Notes: generated from the letters alone by a model not told the origin. Positions 33,701 through 45,549 are shown, counted from the first letter of the stretch. The stretch is DNA of 64,000 nt from Pocillopora verrucosa (GCF_036669915.1 NC_089325.1:6749900-6813899), one strand, 5' to 3'. Numbers and translations: made by a program.

Positions 33701-35484
33701 ACAAATTTGATCTGGGAGTTAAAGGGTTAAGGTTCTACACTAACCTTGAGGTTTACTGATGAGAAGAGAAAAAATGGCAGCTAAAGTACTTTCAACAAAA
33801 GCACTCGCACAGAGAAACAAGATGCTGCAAAATAGTCATAAAAATAAAATTGAGAAATCAATTGCATTCAAAGTACTGGTGAAAAAAAATTTAGATTAAA
33901 AATCTCCCAACAACATCAGTCACACAAAACTCTGAACTTGAAGCACCTAAATAGAAGCATGACTGAATATTAATAAAGTTTCATTTGAAGTTACCTTTTT
34001 CTATCTCTTTTGGCAAACAAGTCAATGAAGAACCAATGAATTATCAAAGACAAGAATGCCATAAAACCCAAGTACAACCAGTCATATAAATCAGGAGATG
34101 ATGAGCATTCCAAGCATACTGTGCCATTGGTATTATAACCTCTTGGGCAAGCCTAAAATGGAAAGATTTTTATATTATTAATAACCTTTATTTTAAGAGG
34201 GTGACACCAATTACTTTGAAAAGTATTCTCCCTTGTGGCCCTCTAAAAACAAAATTGATAACAATAAATTACAACAATAATGATAAAAAGCCTATTTACA
34301 AATAGTAATTAAAATAAAAGATCTTAAAAAAAAATTCTTATTTTCTCCCTTCCTAGTGATCCTCTAAAAACAAAGTTGATGATAATAAAATTACTAACAA
34401 CAATCAAGATAAAAACCTATTTACTACTGATTACTTATACAATCAACCCTGATATTTTAATAGGAAAAAACGAAAATTTGAAAATCCCAAGCCAGAGGTG
34501 AATAATCTTATGTTCTCCCAACTTTTCTTGACAGTGAGTTGTTGCACTCCTGATCTATGAGGATGAGAGCAATCACTGCAGTTATGTACACTACTTAAGC
34601 AGTAGTGAAAAGAAAGCCTGAAAAATTCAGGCTTGTATGCGAGTTGAACCCATGACCTCTGCAATACTGGTGCAATGCTTTAACAACTGAACCTATAAGC
34701 CAAGTTGGAGCTGGTCATTTTGATGGTTCGTAATAAACTTGAAAGTGATAAATAAATGATTGTGAATTTATGGATATCATACATCTGAACTGCCGTTCAA
34801 TACACAGAGAAATCTGTTAGAAAGTGAAGCCTTTTACTTTATTAGAACTTGCAATAGACTGGAATCCTTTACAGTGAAAGAAGCAGTGCAAAATGATATG
34901 CATTCCAATAAAAAAAAACTACATGATGTAGGAATGACATTGTTTTGACGTTGATATACTCAAAAAAGATTTTTCATATTTGCCACATTTAGAGAAGCAT
35001 ACATTTGAACGGTATTTTAGATTTAATTCAAGCTTAGCAACTAGCTTACTATTGGACTGTAATAAAGACATGTAGCGTCTGCATTCTCGAGAAATTTTTA
35101 AAAATTTGTTTATTAAAGAATCGCATTACTTACTCCGCAGTCTCCAGGTTTTCCATCCTCTTTAATTACCCTTCCACAGTATTTCCCAGGGCATGGTTCA
35201 AATGCACCTACAATAATATCATAAAACAGCTGTATGTTTTCACCGCCGATATTATAAGTTAAATGTAATAAACATAACATTTAATTTTGATCGATTCTCC
35301 GAGAGAAGGGAAAGAAATCTAGTGTAAACTTTTGAGAAAACCATTACTTAGTTTGGATGTGATGATATCATGATTTGTTCGCCATGTTTAAACTATCTAA
35401 GAATTCCTTACCGTTTATGCCCCCTTGTAGTGGCAAAAACCAAGTGAATGACAATAGAAGAGAAAGGAAACGTCTTTCACTCAT
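30762..35484 (-). CDS. JKAMP: JKAMP (JNK1/MAPK8-associated membrane protein) ortholog, 8 exons (314 aa)
   Basis: The model is complement(join(30762..30953, 31540..31616, 31737..31906, 32379..32499, 33745..33824, 33995..34152, 35134..35207, 35412..35484)). Every junction has GT-AG and the phases add up to 945 nt, or 314 aa, close to the human protein (about 310). JKAMP is a multi-pass ER membrane protein implicated in ER-associated degradation and stress signalling. Visible hallmarks are an N-terminal hydrophobic signal segment, a Cys-rich luminal part (CPGKYCG, GACPRG, CLECSSSPDLYDW), the helix IIHWFFIDLF, DWYT...NPKPDYV..IHC..EAVYPL, YAAMYFLP, AHWLAHAYGIL and the ending FTEPSKFK. About six residues present in vertebrates before the LVKSKRH segment appear absent at the exon 7/8 join. 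That join is the least certain: there are two AGs, and only the second keeps the frame. Confidence 0.94.
31297..31503. mobile_element. MITE-like repeat, copy 3 (JKAMP intron 7)
   Basis: It begins CCTTTAACTCTCAGAAGTGA and ends CTTGGGAGTTAAAGGATTAA, with the shared inner block around ACAAGTGATGAGAGTA. It lies between JKAMP exons 7 and 8. Confidence 0.7.
33009..33226. mobile_element. MITE-like repeat, copy 4 (JKAMP intron 4)
   Basis: The termini are TTAACCCTTTAACTTCTA and TAGGAGTGAAAGGGTTAA, and the inner blocks are GACAGAATTTCTCCTTAC and CAGTAAGGAGAATAACTAG. It is a full-length copy of about 218 bp between JKAMP exons 4 and 5. Confidence 0.75.
33548..33730. mobile_element. MITE-like repeat, copy 5, truncated at one end
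   Basis: It starts within the family at AGACAGAATTTTCCTCACAA and runs to the terminal TGGGAGTTAAAGGGTTAA. The CCTTTAACTCCCA end is missing. It lies in JKAMP intron 4 and ends 13 bp from the donor GT of exon 4. Confidence 0.75.
34231..34430. repeat. About 115-bp tandem duplication in JKAMP intron 2
   Basis: Two diverged copies share TTCTCCCTT, CCTCTAAAAACAAA, TTGATRA and AAACCTATTTAC in the same order, about 115 bp apart. Confidence 0.65.
34515..34705 (-). mobile_element. tRNA-derived SINE (JKAMP intron 2)
   Basis: Read on the minus strand, the head is tRNA-like (CCAACTTGGCTTATAGG). An A-box-like TAGGTTCAGTTGTTA lies at 34681-34695 and a B box GGTTCAACTC at 34641-34650, with about 31 bp between them. 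A non-tRNA body follows with a short inverted repeat (AGCCTGAA/TTCAGGCT) and a block around CTACTGCTTAAGTAGTGTAC. The promoter boxes match a Pol III tRNA-type SINE. No clear target duplication was identified. Confidence 0.7.
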
Positions 35485-35499
35485 GCTAAAATACATTGA

Positions 35500-37310
35500 G
35501 TCCACTTCAAACTACATCTTTTTCAGCCCTTTGATTCCCACCTTTGACAATAGAACTATAGAGTTTATTTCTGAAGTCTTAAAGGTCGAAACTATCCTAA
35601 ACAAGTCTGCGGTGGAATCGGCCAAAATCAACCTCGGACATCTCCAAAGAACATAGTCGCCATTACAAGGGCTTTGTAACCCAGCCTCTTTTCGCGAGAG
35701 CGCGCGATCCGCGCGAAAAGTTTCATTACGGTTAATCTGCGTGAAGTCGATTTTCAACCAACTGCTATTCAAGTGGGGTTTGTCATCTGATATAAAATAT
35801 GATAAGCAAAGAATTGAAACCACTGTATCAAATGACAAGCCCAGAATACCTGCATGATACGTGTTGAGAAAGACAAAGCCAAGGTCGACTTAGGTAAGAT
35901 TCCCGATCCTCTGTGCTTCTACCCCGTATTTTTGAAAGTTGATTGTAGCACTTCAAAGGAAGAGGAATCAAATGCAAAGGTAAGATTTCAATTTTAGTTA
36001 CAATGTGATGTTTTGATCATTCTTTCGCTAAATTTCTCTTTGATCTGGATCACTGGTTCACGTAACAAACCTCCCACTTACAACAACCCCACAACAAGTC
36101 CCGGAAATTGCATTTGTCACCATACACGTTGATGACTTTTAGCCTTCAGATATGAAAAATATAATTCGCTTTGGGTCAAGCCAGAGAGGGATCACGGAAA
36201 CGCCTTTACCGTGCGCTCTTGCGGATCGCAAGTAGTTAGAGATAGCCTGTTGCGTAGATAACATAAATCTTGGGTTATGTCTACTCTTATACGAAATTTT
36301 ATTCCTTTTTTATCATTTTATTAATCTTAACACTGCTTAATGCAGCAGCGCTTGCTACGTGCAAGAAAAATGAAAAGTCTAAGCGACCGTTTATAGTCTG
36401 TGATGAAATAGTTATTGTTTACCTGCCGTGTAATTTTTCCTGGGCGCTGTTCGTACGTAATTAGCGTTTCCCTTTCTTTACACAACCTTCGTGGAAGAAC
36501 GAACGGCAAATATGTAGAATTAAACATAAATTGGGTATTATGGATCAAGATTTGAACGCAAAGAGGAGGCTGTATCTCCGACATCATACAGGATTTAAAA
36601 TATCACAGATCTATTTCTACTGCATGACAACATTTTATAGATTTGTGTTGTGCTCATGCTATGTACGCACTCTTTCCTTCGAAAAGGTAATGAACAAAAA
36701 AAAAAAAGAGGAAACCAACGTGGCTTTGTCGTCAGTGGAAACTTACGCGCGAGCTGGCATGTTAAGCCCGAATTTATGAACACGTCACGCTCAAAGTGGG
36801 TTATAGCGTGACACATGGTCCGGCTAAAACACGCTAAATGAAACTGAAAGAAATCTCGAAAATTAAAGCAGTTGGGGAAAGAATTGATGACGGTAACTTC
36901 AAAACACGTCAACAACTTTTGTGGGGGACTTATCAGAAATCGTGTGAGTTTGATGTCGATCAGCAAAGCTACTATTGACACTTTGAAATTTCAGAGGGGT
37001 ACAGAGGTTATAGGCGCCTCACATAACATATGCTCAACTTTTCCGGGCTTTCTGAGAAGGGAAGTGTTTTGAGTCAATCCCGTGATTTATTGCCCGTGAT
37101 ATATTGTTTGTAAAATAAACAGAGTAGCAGATAAAAAAATAAGGTATTTCTTTTTTTCCTCAAATTTTATCTCTTAGATTGGAAATGAGGATCTTTACAC
37201 TATCCATGTGACATCACGAGTGCGTCGTGCGTCACCGGCCAACTACTGGACAACAGAACAGGAAGTCGAACCGATGGGAGGGGAAAAAACCGCAAAGGTA
37301 TTTTGAGGAG
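35500..37310. other. Intergenic between JKAMP and patatin-like gene 1
   Basis: Overlapping frames on both strands resemble no family. Donor-like sites (TTAG/GTAAGA near 35893, AAAG/GTAAGA near 35980) are present but I cannot tie them to a gene. The divergent promoters of JKAMP (-) and patatin-like gene 1 (+) must lie here. Confidence 0.5.
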
Positions 37311-37373
37311 ACTGGATATAAAGAGCTTTCCTTGAAAGCTGTGTATAATTTGAATAAGTGAGAGTCCTCAGAG
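37277..37373 (+). promoter_or_regulatory. Candidate promoter and non-coding exon 1 of patatin-like gene 1
   Basis: A TATAAAG box lies at 37317-37323, and a splice donor CAGAG/GTAAGC (GT at 37374-37375) lies about 50 bp further on. The coding exon begins behind an acceptor (GATTTTCTAG) just before 38404. The sequence around the G-tract at 37277 and around the donor resembles two further units at 44.63-44.73 and 45.55-45.67 kb. Confidence 0.45.
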
Positions 37374-38148
37374 GTAAGCGCAGTTTATCATTGTTTTTTT
37401 TTTTATAATTTTCTCTAAGTATCCTTTTCAGGAATGTGCTACGCACCGATGGAAGTGTTTCTCTCCTGAATCGAAATTGAAAGTTGAATATCTGAGAAAG
37501 ATAACTTTATAAATATTTTGTAAGAATTTGATCTTTTAACTCTTGCGTCAATTCTCTTTATCATCCCGGAGAGGTTTGAAGCAATTCAAATGGAAACATT
37601 CAATTTACGATCTTGTTTACTTGATTCACTTGAATGATTATTGATTGTACCTAAGGTCAAGATGGCTCAATGTTTGCTGAGATCTATTCAACGTTTCGTA
37701 TGGTGTAGGGCTAAACAAGTCGTTGCGTTTATCAAACAAACTTTGTCAATATTGGATTCATCATAGTGTACGAAGATTACACGAAAGAATTGCGCTTTTT
37801 TTCGAAATGAAATGACGAAACTCATTTTGGTTTCTCTGCTTTGAATGTCTTAAGACGAACTATTGCAGTTTAACATCAGTCACAGTCAAAATTCCTTAAC
37901 AAGCATTGAATTTTTTTCTCTCGCTCAGAGATCCAATTAACAAAAACCAGACCGCACTATTATAGAATGGGAGCTGAGCATTTTGAACTTGATCGGCTTT
38001 TATTCACCTGTAAAGTTTTCCAATTTGTGACTTTACGACACAGTAGTAATCTTGGATGGCTGATGCAATTGGTAGAATCACGGAAACATTGAAAATTCCG
38101 CTTTCATGATGAAAGATTGGATTTCCGTCCATTTGACAAGCGGGACGC

Positions 38149-38181
38149 GTGACATGTAACGCAACGTTGTTATTCAGGTCT
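38149..38181 (+). promoter_or_regulatory. Upstream motif shared by the patatin-like genes (gene 1)
   Basis: CGTGACATGTAACGCAACGT lies about 270 bp upstream of the ATG, in the presumed first intron. The same core (CGTGACATGTAACACRACTG) occurs twice upstream of gene 2 at 46436 and 46474. It is conserved either by function or by recent duplication. Confidence 0.4.
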
Positions 38182-38417
38182 AAACCGAGGAGCTATCCTA
38201 TGCTCGAATTAGCATTTATAAATTTGATTTTTATTCTTTTAATTTTTTATTTGTTTCTGTTTAATCAATTCTGCTGATGAGTAAATAACCAGATCGAGAA
38301 ATGAGCATAACTTATCTCGTAAATAAGAACGGAAATATGCAATATATATTAAGCTGAGATATATCTAATTGGAATTGTCCCATCTATTTTCAAGATTTTC
38401 TAGGGAATTACCACATC

Positions 38418-41400
38418 ATGCCAGAGGAAAAGACCGGCCTTGCTTTCTCCGGTGGTGGAATTCGCTCTGCTGCATTGAGCTCCGGTGTGTTACGAAGGCT
38501 TCTACATCGTAAAGTTAAAATTGATTACGTTAGCTGCGTTTCCGGAGGAAATTACACAGCCGCCGCCTACGTGGATTGGAAATACAGAAACAACAAAGAG
38601 GATGATCCGAAATGGCATAATAAATTTTTTGAACACATGCGAAGCAGAGTTGGTTACATTTGCAGTTGGAAAAATCCATTGCAAGGCATTTTAGAGAGCA
38701 TCATACTGGTTTTCCTGCTGATCACAGTCAATCTTCTTATCCCCTGCATCATCTACAGCGCCGGTGCTGTTCCATCTGCCTACGTCATCGATTACCTGCT
38801 TGGCACGGTCATGCGCAAAGGCTTTAACTGCACCGATGTCCCACAAATTTCAAAAGGACTGAACAATTCAAGGAAACGTTGCACTCAACAATTCGAAATC
38901 GACGAGCCAGAGATGCGCAAGCCAGTTTACCTGTTCTTTTTTCTTTTCCTTGCATTCTTTGTGTCCCACGTCATCAAGACTATCGCTCCATTAAGACTTC
39001 GCTCGATTTCCCGTTACTTCAAGATTTTGTCCGGGTCGCTGCTTGCTTTAACGTACATTCCCTGGTTGATGGAGCAGTTTACTGAGGTTCTTCCTGATTG
39101 GCTTTATACGCTAGTAATCGTGCTGAGCATCTTTTTCTGGCTTGGATTTCCACCCTTACGAGGCAAGGCATCCTTAGCACTAGTGGCGTACGTTTATGCA
39201 TCCGTTGTGAGATGGCGAGTGTATGAGACCAGTGTTATAGGTATCGAGTATGAGGAGAAACTTTTTTACAATCTTCTCCTCGTTTCTGGATTTTGCTTAT
39301 GGTTGAATCCTTTCGTTGGAATGTTCAGCTCCACGGCAATTTTTACATACTACAAGTAAGTAGTGCTAACTTCTCAATCAATTCAAGAGGTAGCTGTTGT
39401 GTTGTCATCTACGAACGGAGATCAAGTAGGTTTATGCCAAGGATCGAACAATCCTCATTTTAACGTTATCACGCTTCTAACCATTTATTTACAGACAAGA
39501 AGAGGAGCATAGTTCAATGGAGGCAGAGTTACTGCGCACACTCGAATGATTTCAAAAAGCCTCTTTCAATCTTATACCTCATTCACACTAAACCTTAAAT
39601 GTGTTTTAAACTTTTTTTGTTAAACACAGTTCTATAAATTTGTTACTTCACAGAAGCTGCTTAAACCGATGTTTGTCGACTTTAAATGTAGCTCACTGAA
39701 AACAAAAGTTAGCGATTACTTGAATCCTATGGAAACTCAGTTTTTAGTTCTCTGTTTCTAATTTGGGCAACTGCCCACCTACCCCTCCCCTAACCCAACA
39801 ACAGTCTATTGATAACAAGTTAGGGTTAATGTTGGGTTAGGGGAGGGGTAGGTGGGCAGTTGCCCAGATACTGATATTGGTCCTTTTCATTTAGTTAAAC
39901 CCGGTTCAACTAAAAATATTTTGCGTGAATGGGGTAATAGAGCGAAGTTCTTTTCAATTTCAGGTGGAGACTGCAGCGAGCGTTTTTTACGAAGAAAAGC
40001 GTTGGTTTACTTGGCTGTAACGGAATCAGTTGCCGAGACTTCTTCCCGATACTGTCCTGCTATAGCCCCGAGGAGCACGACCCAGCCAAAGAACCTCTAG
40101 TCATGGATGACCTAAAGCAAGTCAAACCGCAATACATCAGTAACGTGGCAGTGGATTATTGGCGCAAGAAACCGATCCTAAAAGAGCCTTCCTACGCCAT
40201 CATGGCACTGTCACCGACTGAGAATGAACGAATCGACCATCAGCCGGGGGAACCTAGTGTGGAGGACAAATTGTATCCAAAATACGTCAATCAGACGGAT
40301 GCCATGGTAACCTCTGCTGCTGTGATGGCACTGAGTCCGGAGCAGGAGGAGCCGTTCAGAGATCTACAGATGCTTTTGGGATTAACCCTCCGAAAAGGAA
40401 TCAGGAGTAATCCGAATGAGTCTTTCGGATTAGCTTCAAAGGTGGGTTGCAATGTGAAACCTAACTTTAGGAAAACGATAAAACGATATGAGAGGCGAAT
40501 GCATTCGCGGCAGGCGGACAGGCGACAGGCGTCAGGCTGCAGGCTGCAGGCGGCAGGCGGTAGGCGACGGGCGGTGGGCAGTAGGCGGCAGGTAGTAGAC
40601 GGCAGGCAGCGGGCAACAGGCGGTAAGCAGCAAGCAGCAGGCGGTAGGCGGCAGGCGGCAGGCGGCGGTTGGCAGGTGGTGGGTGGCCGGCGGCGGGTGG
40701 TTAAACGGACGACTCGTGGCGATAACAAAATAAGCTCTCCACTGACCATCGACAAGTTTCTATTTCCGATCGTTTTTATTCCGTTGTCTCATTGTGTCGT
40801 CTGGCGTTTTTGTTTCAGATTTTAGCGGTTTTAATCCAGAGCATCGCAGCCCTCCCGATAATATTGCTTGCAGCCATCTGGCATTCTCCTTGGGACATGA
40901 AGAATGCTGAGAGAGCCGCTATTGCTTCGTTCGTGGTCTATTTTATAATTTTTTTCGGAATTGCCTTGTTGCAAACTGGCCGTGAAACACCATGCTTCCT
41001 CGACAACTTTGCAAGGTGAGAAATTTGAGAGTTCTACCTTATCAGTGTGTGTCCGTACAGAATGGAAAATCTATGCTTCAGTTGAGCGCTTGGCAATTGC
41101 CGGAATGTCATATAAAAAGTCTAAGATAATTACGACTGACAATCAGAGCTGAACAAAGGAAACGTAACGGTCTGATTTACGTTTTACATCTGATTGTGCG
41201 GGAAAGAGCTTTGAGTTTATTATAACAATCATAGCACACAATGAAAAAAAATTGTTCTTAATCCTGGATTACTTACAACATTTGATTTTAAATTGCTCTA
41301 ACGATGGTTAATTTTTCGAAAAGCCTGTCATTAGGTTATTTTTTGTCATTAATTGCGCTCCGAAAATGCCGCGATAGTTTTTGTCTTCTTAAACAAACGT

Positions 41401-42278
41401 ATTTTCTGAAAGCTTTATCTTCGATCAAACCTTTTGGCGCACTTCACAGCTTTTATTACTTTTAGTGACCTTGATCTTTTGTTTCCTACAGATGGTGTCA
41501 CGTACATTTATATCATGTTCGAATGTTGCGTGAGTTATTTCAAGTGAACAACGTCGGCCCCAGGCCCCCAGCACTGCTATCTCTCAGTGATGGTGGTCGC
41601 CTGGAGAAATTTGGTTTGCTACCACTACTGAAGAAAAGACTTAAGCGGATTTTAATCGTGGATGGAAGTTTCATAGTGAACGATGAAGACTACGCCAAAC
41701 AGATCCTGAAATCGATGGATCAAGCCAGAAAGGTCCTGAATTGTGAGTTTGTGGGATTTGGTGGCCGTGATGTGAAGGAGGAGATGCGCAAAACGTACGT
41801 TGATGTACCTCGAGGTCGCCAGCCAAGATATCATAGATTTAAGGTTCAGTATTACGACAAAAAACCCGATGAAAGCTACGAGAAAGTGAGTGAAGGCGAC
41901 ATAATGATCATCGCACCTCGTTACCCCAAGTATGGAAAACCATCTCTAGATTTGGAAAATAATTGGGATCAGTACCACCAAGATACCGGAGAGCGACTTG
42001 ACGAAAAAGAGTGGGGTAAAGGGCCTGTTCTCAGCGAAGATGAAGTTGACCGCTTGACGTTCTGCTGCTGTGAATGTTGTCACTCAAACTCCAAAGTCCT
42101 TCAGTGGATATCTAAAAAGCTTTGTTTGGGATTCCCAAGTACGTCAACTGTCAATCAATTCTTTACGTCTTCACTCTATACAGCTTATCACCGCGAGGGG
42201 TATCGCGCATGCGTAGAATCTGGTGCCGAGGAATTTCTTAAGGAGTGTGATGCCACTGAACTCGCAGATATTGTGTAA
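38418..42278 (+). CDS. Patatin-like polytopic membrane hydrolase 1, 4 coding exons (799 aa)
   Basis: The model is join(38418..39355, 39964..40441, 40819..41015, 41492..42278). All junctions are GT-AG and keep frame (2400 nt). Patatin-type lipid acyl hydrolases use a Ser-Asp dyad. The oxyanion-hole motif FSGGGIRSAA lies at residues 10-19, the nucleophile is S42 in CVSGG, and the Asp is D571 in LSDGGRLEKFGL. Between them lie about 500 residues with six to eight hydrophobic segments, encoded by exon 1 after residue 85 and by exon 3, plus a polar loop in exon 2. The catalytic halves are therefore separated in sequence but should meet on one membrane face. The GGGIRSA and SDGG..E..GL signatures resemble bacterial-type patatins more than vertebrate PNPLA proteins. 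No signal peptide is seen and the motif starts almost at the N-terminus. Substrate unknown. Confidence 0.86.
39764..39866. repeat. Perfect 36-bp inverted repeat with 31-nt loop
   Basis: The arms at 39764-39799 and 39831-39866 are exact reverse complements (left arm starts TGGGCAACTGCCCACC, ends CCTAACCCAAC). It lies in intron 1 of patatin-like gene 1 and could be a small hairpin or fold-back element. No equivalent is present in gene 2. Confidence 0.85.
40505..40702. repeat. GGCAGGC-type minisatellite in intron 2 of patatin-like gene 1
   Basis: About 200 bp of imperfect 7-bp units (GGCAGGC, GGCGGCA, GGTAGGC) are strongly G-rich on the sense strand, unlike the AT-rich surroundings. The array starts about 60 bp after the donor of exon 2. 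Long open frames on both strands across it are by-products of the missing stop codons. Confidence 0.85.
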
Positions 42279-42522
42279 TGAAGAAGAACGCACCGTCCCA
42301 CTACAGAGAATGAAAATAGTAAGGGACTGCGCATGTTCTTTTATTGTACCCTCTGAATAGAAATTGGCAGAAATTGATTTAAAGAGAAAATTTCTATAAA
42401 CGAGGGTTTATTGGTGGGAAAACAAAAGAAATGTTTTATTATTGCAACATTGCTTAGAAAAAAATTACCGTTTAATGACCATGAAAGATTGGGTCGGGAG
42501 GGTGAATGAGACAATCTTTGAG

Positions 42523-42528
42523 AATAAA
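42523..42528 (+). terminator. Candidate poly(A) signal of patatin-like gene 1
   Basis: AATAAA lies 245 bp after the stop codon of gene 1. Confidence 0.45.
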
Positions 42529-42599
42529 GGATTCCATTGAATCTTCATTGAGGTAACAGAATTCCCTATAATTTACAAAGTTTCAAAACCTCAAAATTT

Positions 42600-43430
42600 T
42601 TATAAAATATATGTAATGCTAGTTTATTTTAGCGAGAAAAAAAATGACTGTAAGAGGCATCATTCAGCCGTTTATTATGGTTTATAATAAAGTTCGGATA
42701 TAACGTGCTCTGTCATCGGTTGAAAGAGCGTGTTCTGTCCTAGTGTAAAATGCGAAGCTGAGTAAAAAGCTGTCACGCCATATGCCAAATAGTACTATGT
42801 CCGACCAATTCCCGGATTTCTATCTAGTCTTTTTTTGTTAATTGAAAGTGACATTTTCACCAAAAAAAATTGAATAAAGAAATTGAAAGGGAGTTTATTA
42901 GAATGCTACAGCGCCTTAGAAGGGATCAGGTAAATTTTATTGTGACAGAACCAAAATCCTTCGCTTCCCGCCCCGCCCCCCCTCCCTTGCAAGACGATCA
43001 CTAATGACCGCTTCCCAGCTTGATTGTAGATGAACCTACATCTTTTACAGTCCTTTGAATCCTACCCGACTTTCAAATCAGACCTTTAAAAGGACGTTCT
43101 CTGGAGTACATATAGATTTAAACATTCCGTAAAAGTCTACAGTCTCCGCGCTGGAGATCTTAGAAGCTAGAATTGCTTTTCTGACTTGGCGGAAAATAGT
43201 CATGTGATCGTAGGGATTAACTGCGAGTCAAAGAAAAGACATCTTAAGATAATGTCACATGTTACCAAAATATTCGGTCATCAATAAGTGCAGACCCCTT
43301 GCAGCACCTAATTGTCAAGAAATTGCGAGTTGAAGATACTGAAGCCTACCAGGAGATGATTAGAATGAACTTCAAGACATTCTGAGGAATTTTTACGGCT
43401 ACTTAATTCATTTTATCCTTTGCCATCTCG
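42600..43430. other. Intergenic, no gene seen
   Basis: Non-coding, with a C-rich tract at about 42966-42986 in a context (GGATCAGGTAAATTTTATTGTGACA) that may be a reversed, decayed copy of the dispersed C-rich element. Confidence 0.4.
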
Positions 43431-43459
43431 GTTTGAGCCCAGTTTTGGCAAAACTGCTG

Positions 43460-43665
43460 CCCGAAAAACTATCATTCACTATCATCTGCTCGTGCAAACG
43501 GCAAAAACTATCGTCAACCGGACTATCATGTCGAATTTGAAAATGTCCAAACTGCATGATAGTTGAAAGTAGTCGATGATAGAGCATGATAGTTCGTGTT
43601 CAAATACGCGTGATAGTTGAAACTATCATTAACCACTATGACAGTTTGAACGGGGCATAACTTAT
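43460..43665. repeat. Cluster of ACTATCAT/ATGATAGT words in both orientations
   Basis: About ten copies of ACTATC(A) or TGATAGT occur in about 200 bp, arranged so that forward and reverse forms can pair. It is probably a palindrome-rich non-autonomous element. The edges are not clear. Confidence 0.55.
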
Positions 43666-44630
43666 GGTTTAACAACACGAGGACGAGCTCGTACTTATAC
43701 CTTGACAATCTTCTTTGGTAACAGAAAGAAGCTCTTCTTCGCCACTTGATCCAAGAACGCTTGCAATTTTGTGGTGTGTATTTCCTCTAAAATTTTCTTA
43801 GAAGGAATCTTAAGCTTATGATAATGAGGACAAAACCGCATGCTTGTGTTTCTTCATGCATGATGTCCGTCACGACAATACACTACATGGCATTGATTGT
43901 TCCTATAGTATGCGTTCCTTGGCATATCATCAAACAACGTTTGTACCAAAGATTCCCGATCGTCGATTCAACTCGATCAACTCTTTCGCCAGATTGAGAG
44001 CAAAACTACGAGATGAAATGTCAGTAGAACTGAGAAACCTCACAAAAATCCGCGATTTTAAATGAAAAATCAGACGGTGACTCTTCGCCATTTTAAACTA
44101 TGTATAACCTGATTGTTCCATACATTTCGAGAAGAGTGTAGTGTGTCAATAATCTTATTATATCCTATGTTATCTATTTGTCCAATATTTTGACTCGCAT
44201 TGATTCGGTTATTAATCTGTGTTTATCAACTATTGTTACTCAAATAAGTGTAAAATAAATACCTATTAATTTCATGTGTAAAAGTAAGTGGTTAAACATG
44301 GTTACCTGTCATTGTTATGATATAAATAATCATCATTTAATTGAATGACACGTCATACCTCGAAAGTGAAAGTAGTCAGGGAAAGATCCAGAACTGATGA
44401 TATTGAGTAATTTCTCGATACATAAATGAAAGAGTTGTGGCTAGAAAAGCAGTGATAGCATTGGTTAAACATGGCTACCTGCCACTGTTATGATTTTGAA
44501 TAATCTTCAATTAATTAATTAATAAAAAGAGCGCTAAACACACAGGCTTATTACTCGATTAGCACAGTTTGACGGATCATCTTCTCGGAAAACATATGTG
44601 CAGATTACGTAAAGAGGGGCGGAAGTGTTT

Positions 44631-44727
44631 TGGGGGGGAACCCCCCGCCCACTGTGAGCTCATTTATGAGTGAGCTCATTTATGAGTGAGCTCATTTAAG
44701 AGAATTGTTCATTTGCTGCGTTAAGAG
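44631..44727 (+). promoter_or_regulatory. Candidate promoter/first exon, orphan unit
   Basis: A G-run/C-run core (GGGGGGGAACCCCCCGCCCA) is followed about 80 bp later by the donor AAGAG/GTAAGTG (GT at 44728-44729). The arrangement matches those at 37277-37373 and 45550-45665. No separate coding exon is assigned to it; it could be an alternative first exon for gene 2. Confidence 0.35.
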
Positions 44728-45549
44728 GTAAGTGAAGTTTGCATCTGCTGTTTGAGGATACATGCATTTTTCGAAAATATTTTGTTATGGACGCACAATC
44801 TTCATAAAGACATGGTCATCTTATCAGGCTAAGCTATCGTTTGAAAGTAACTGTACATAAAAACTTGGTTAATATTTTGAAAGTATCTTAACGACAACAT
44901 TATTGTTGTTATGTATAACCATGATTTCCATACATTTCGAAAAGAGTGAAATATATCAATAATCTTATTATATTTTATGTCATCTATTTGTCTGACACTT
45001 TAATTAACATTGATTCATTTATTAATCTGTGTTTATCAACTTGTTTTACACAAATAAGTGTAAATAAGCTTACTGTGTACAGGTGTCTTGAGATATCAGT
45101 TTGTAATTCGTCATCGAATACCTATCAATTTGCGTTTTATGTTTGAAAGTAAGTGATTTAAACACGGTTCGCCTCAATTCATTTCTTAAGAATACCTGCC
45201 ATTGACGTGATTTTGAATAATCAGTACCTCGAAAGTGAAAGCGGTCAGGGAAAGAGTTGATAATAATAAGTAATTTCTCGAAACATGAATGAAAAAGTTG
45301 TGGCTAGAGAAGTAGTGGTAGGCGATTTTGTGTGTGATTTTTGGGCGGTGAAGCCACAAGAAGTTTGAAAAGGAAAAAATGGAAGAAATGGTAAATACTT
45401 CTGCACTCGAATCTCTACAGCTATTTTCTTTTAGCGACCAAAAGACCGCTAAACATACAAACCTATTACGCGATTAGCACAGCTTCACTGATAATTCTTC
45501 CGGAAGACATATGCAAAAATTAAAGAGGGACTTCCTTTCTGAAAATGAA

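Noticed and set aside
34630..34705. Functional tRNA gene
   Set aside because: A and B boxes are present, but the sequence continues as a SINE body and a clean cloverleaf with a proper acceptor stem is not seen.
35512..35838. Minus-strand 108-codon frame upstream of JKAMP
   Set aside because: JKAMP already has a good start and signal segment at 35484; this frame lies largely upstream and matches nothing.
40103..40825. Long frame running from patatin-like exon 2 through the G-rich minisatellite
   Set aside because: Exon 2 ends at 40441 at a donor identical in paralog 2. The rest is stop-poor repeat, and the antisense frame at 40291-40755 is its mirror.
44635..44644. kappaB-like match inside a G-run/C-run
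   Set aside because: Likely a by-product of the low-complexity core; listed only within the promoter-like unit.
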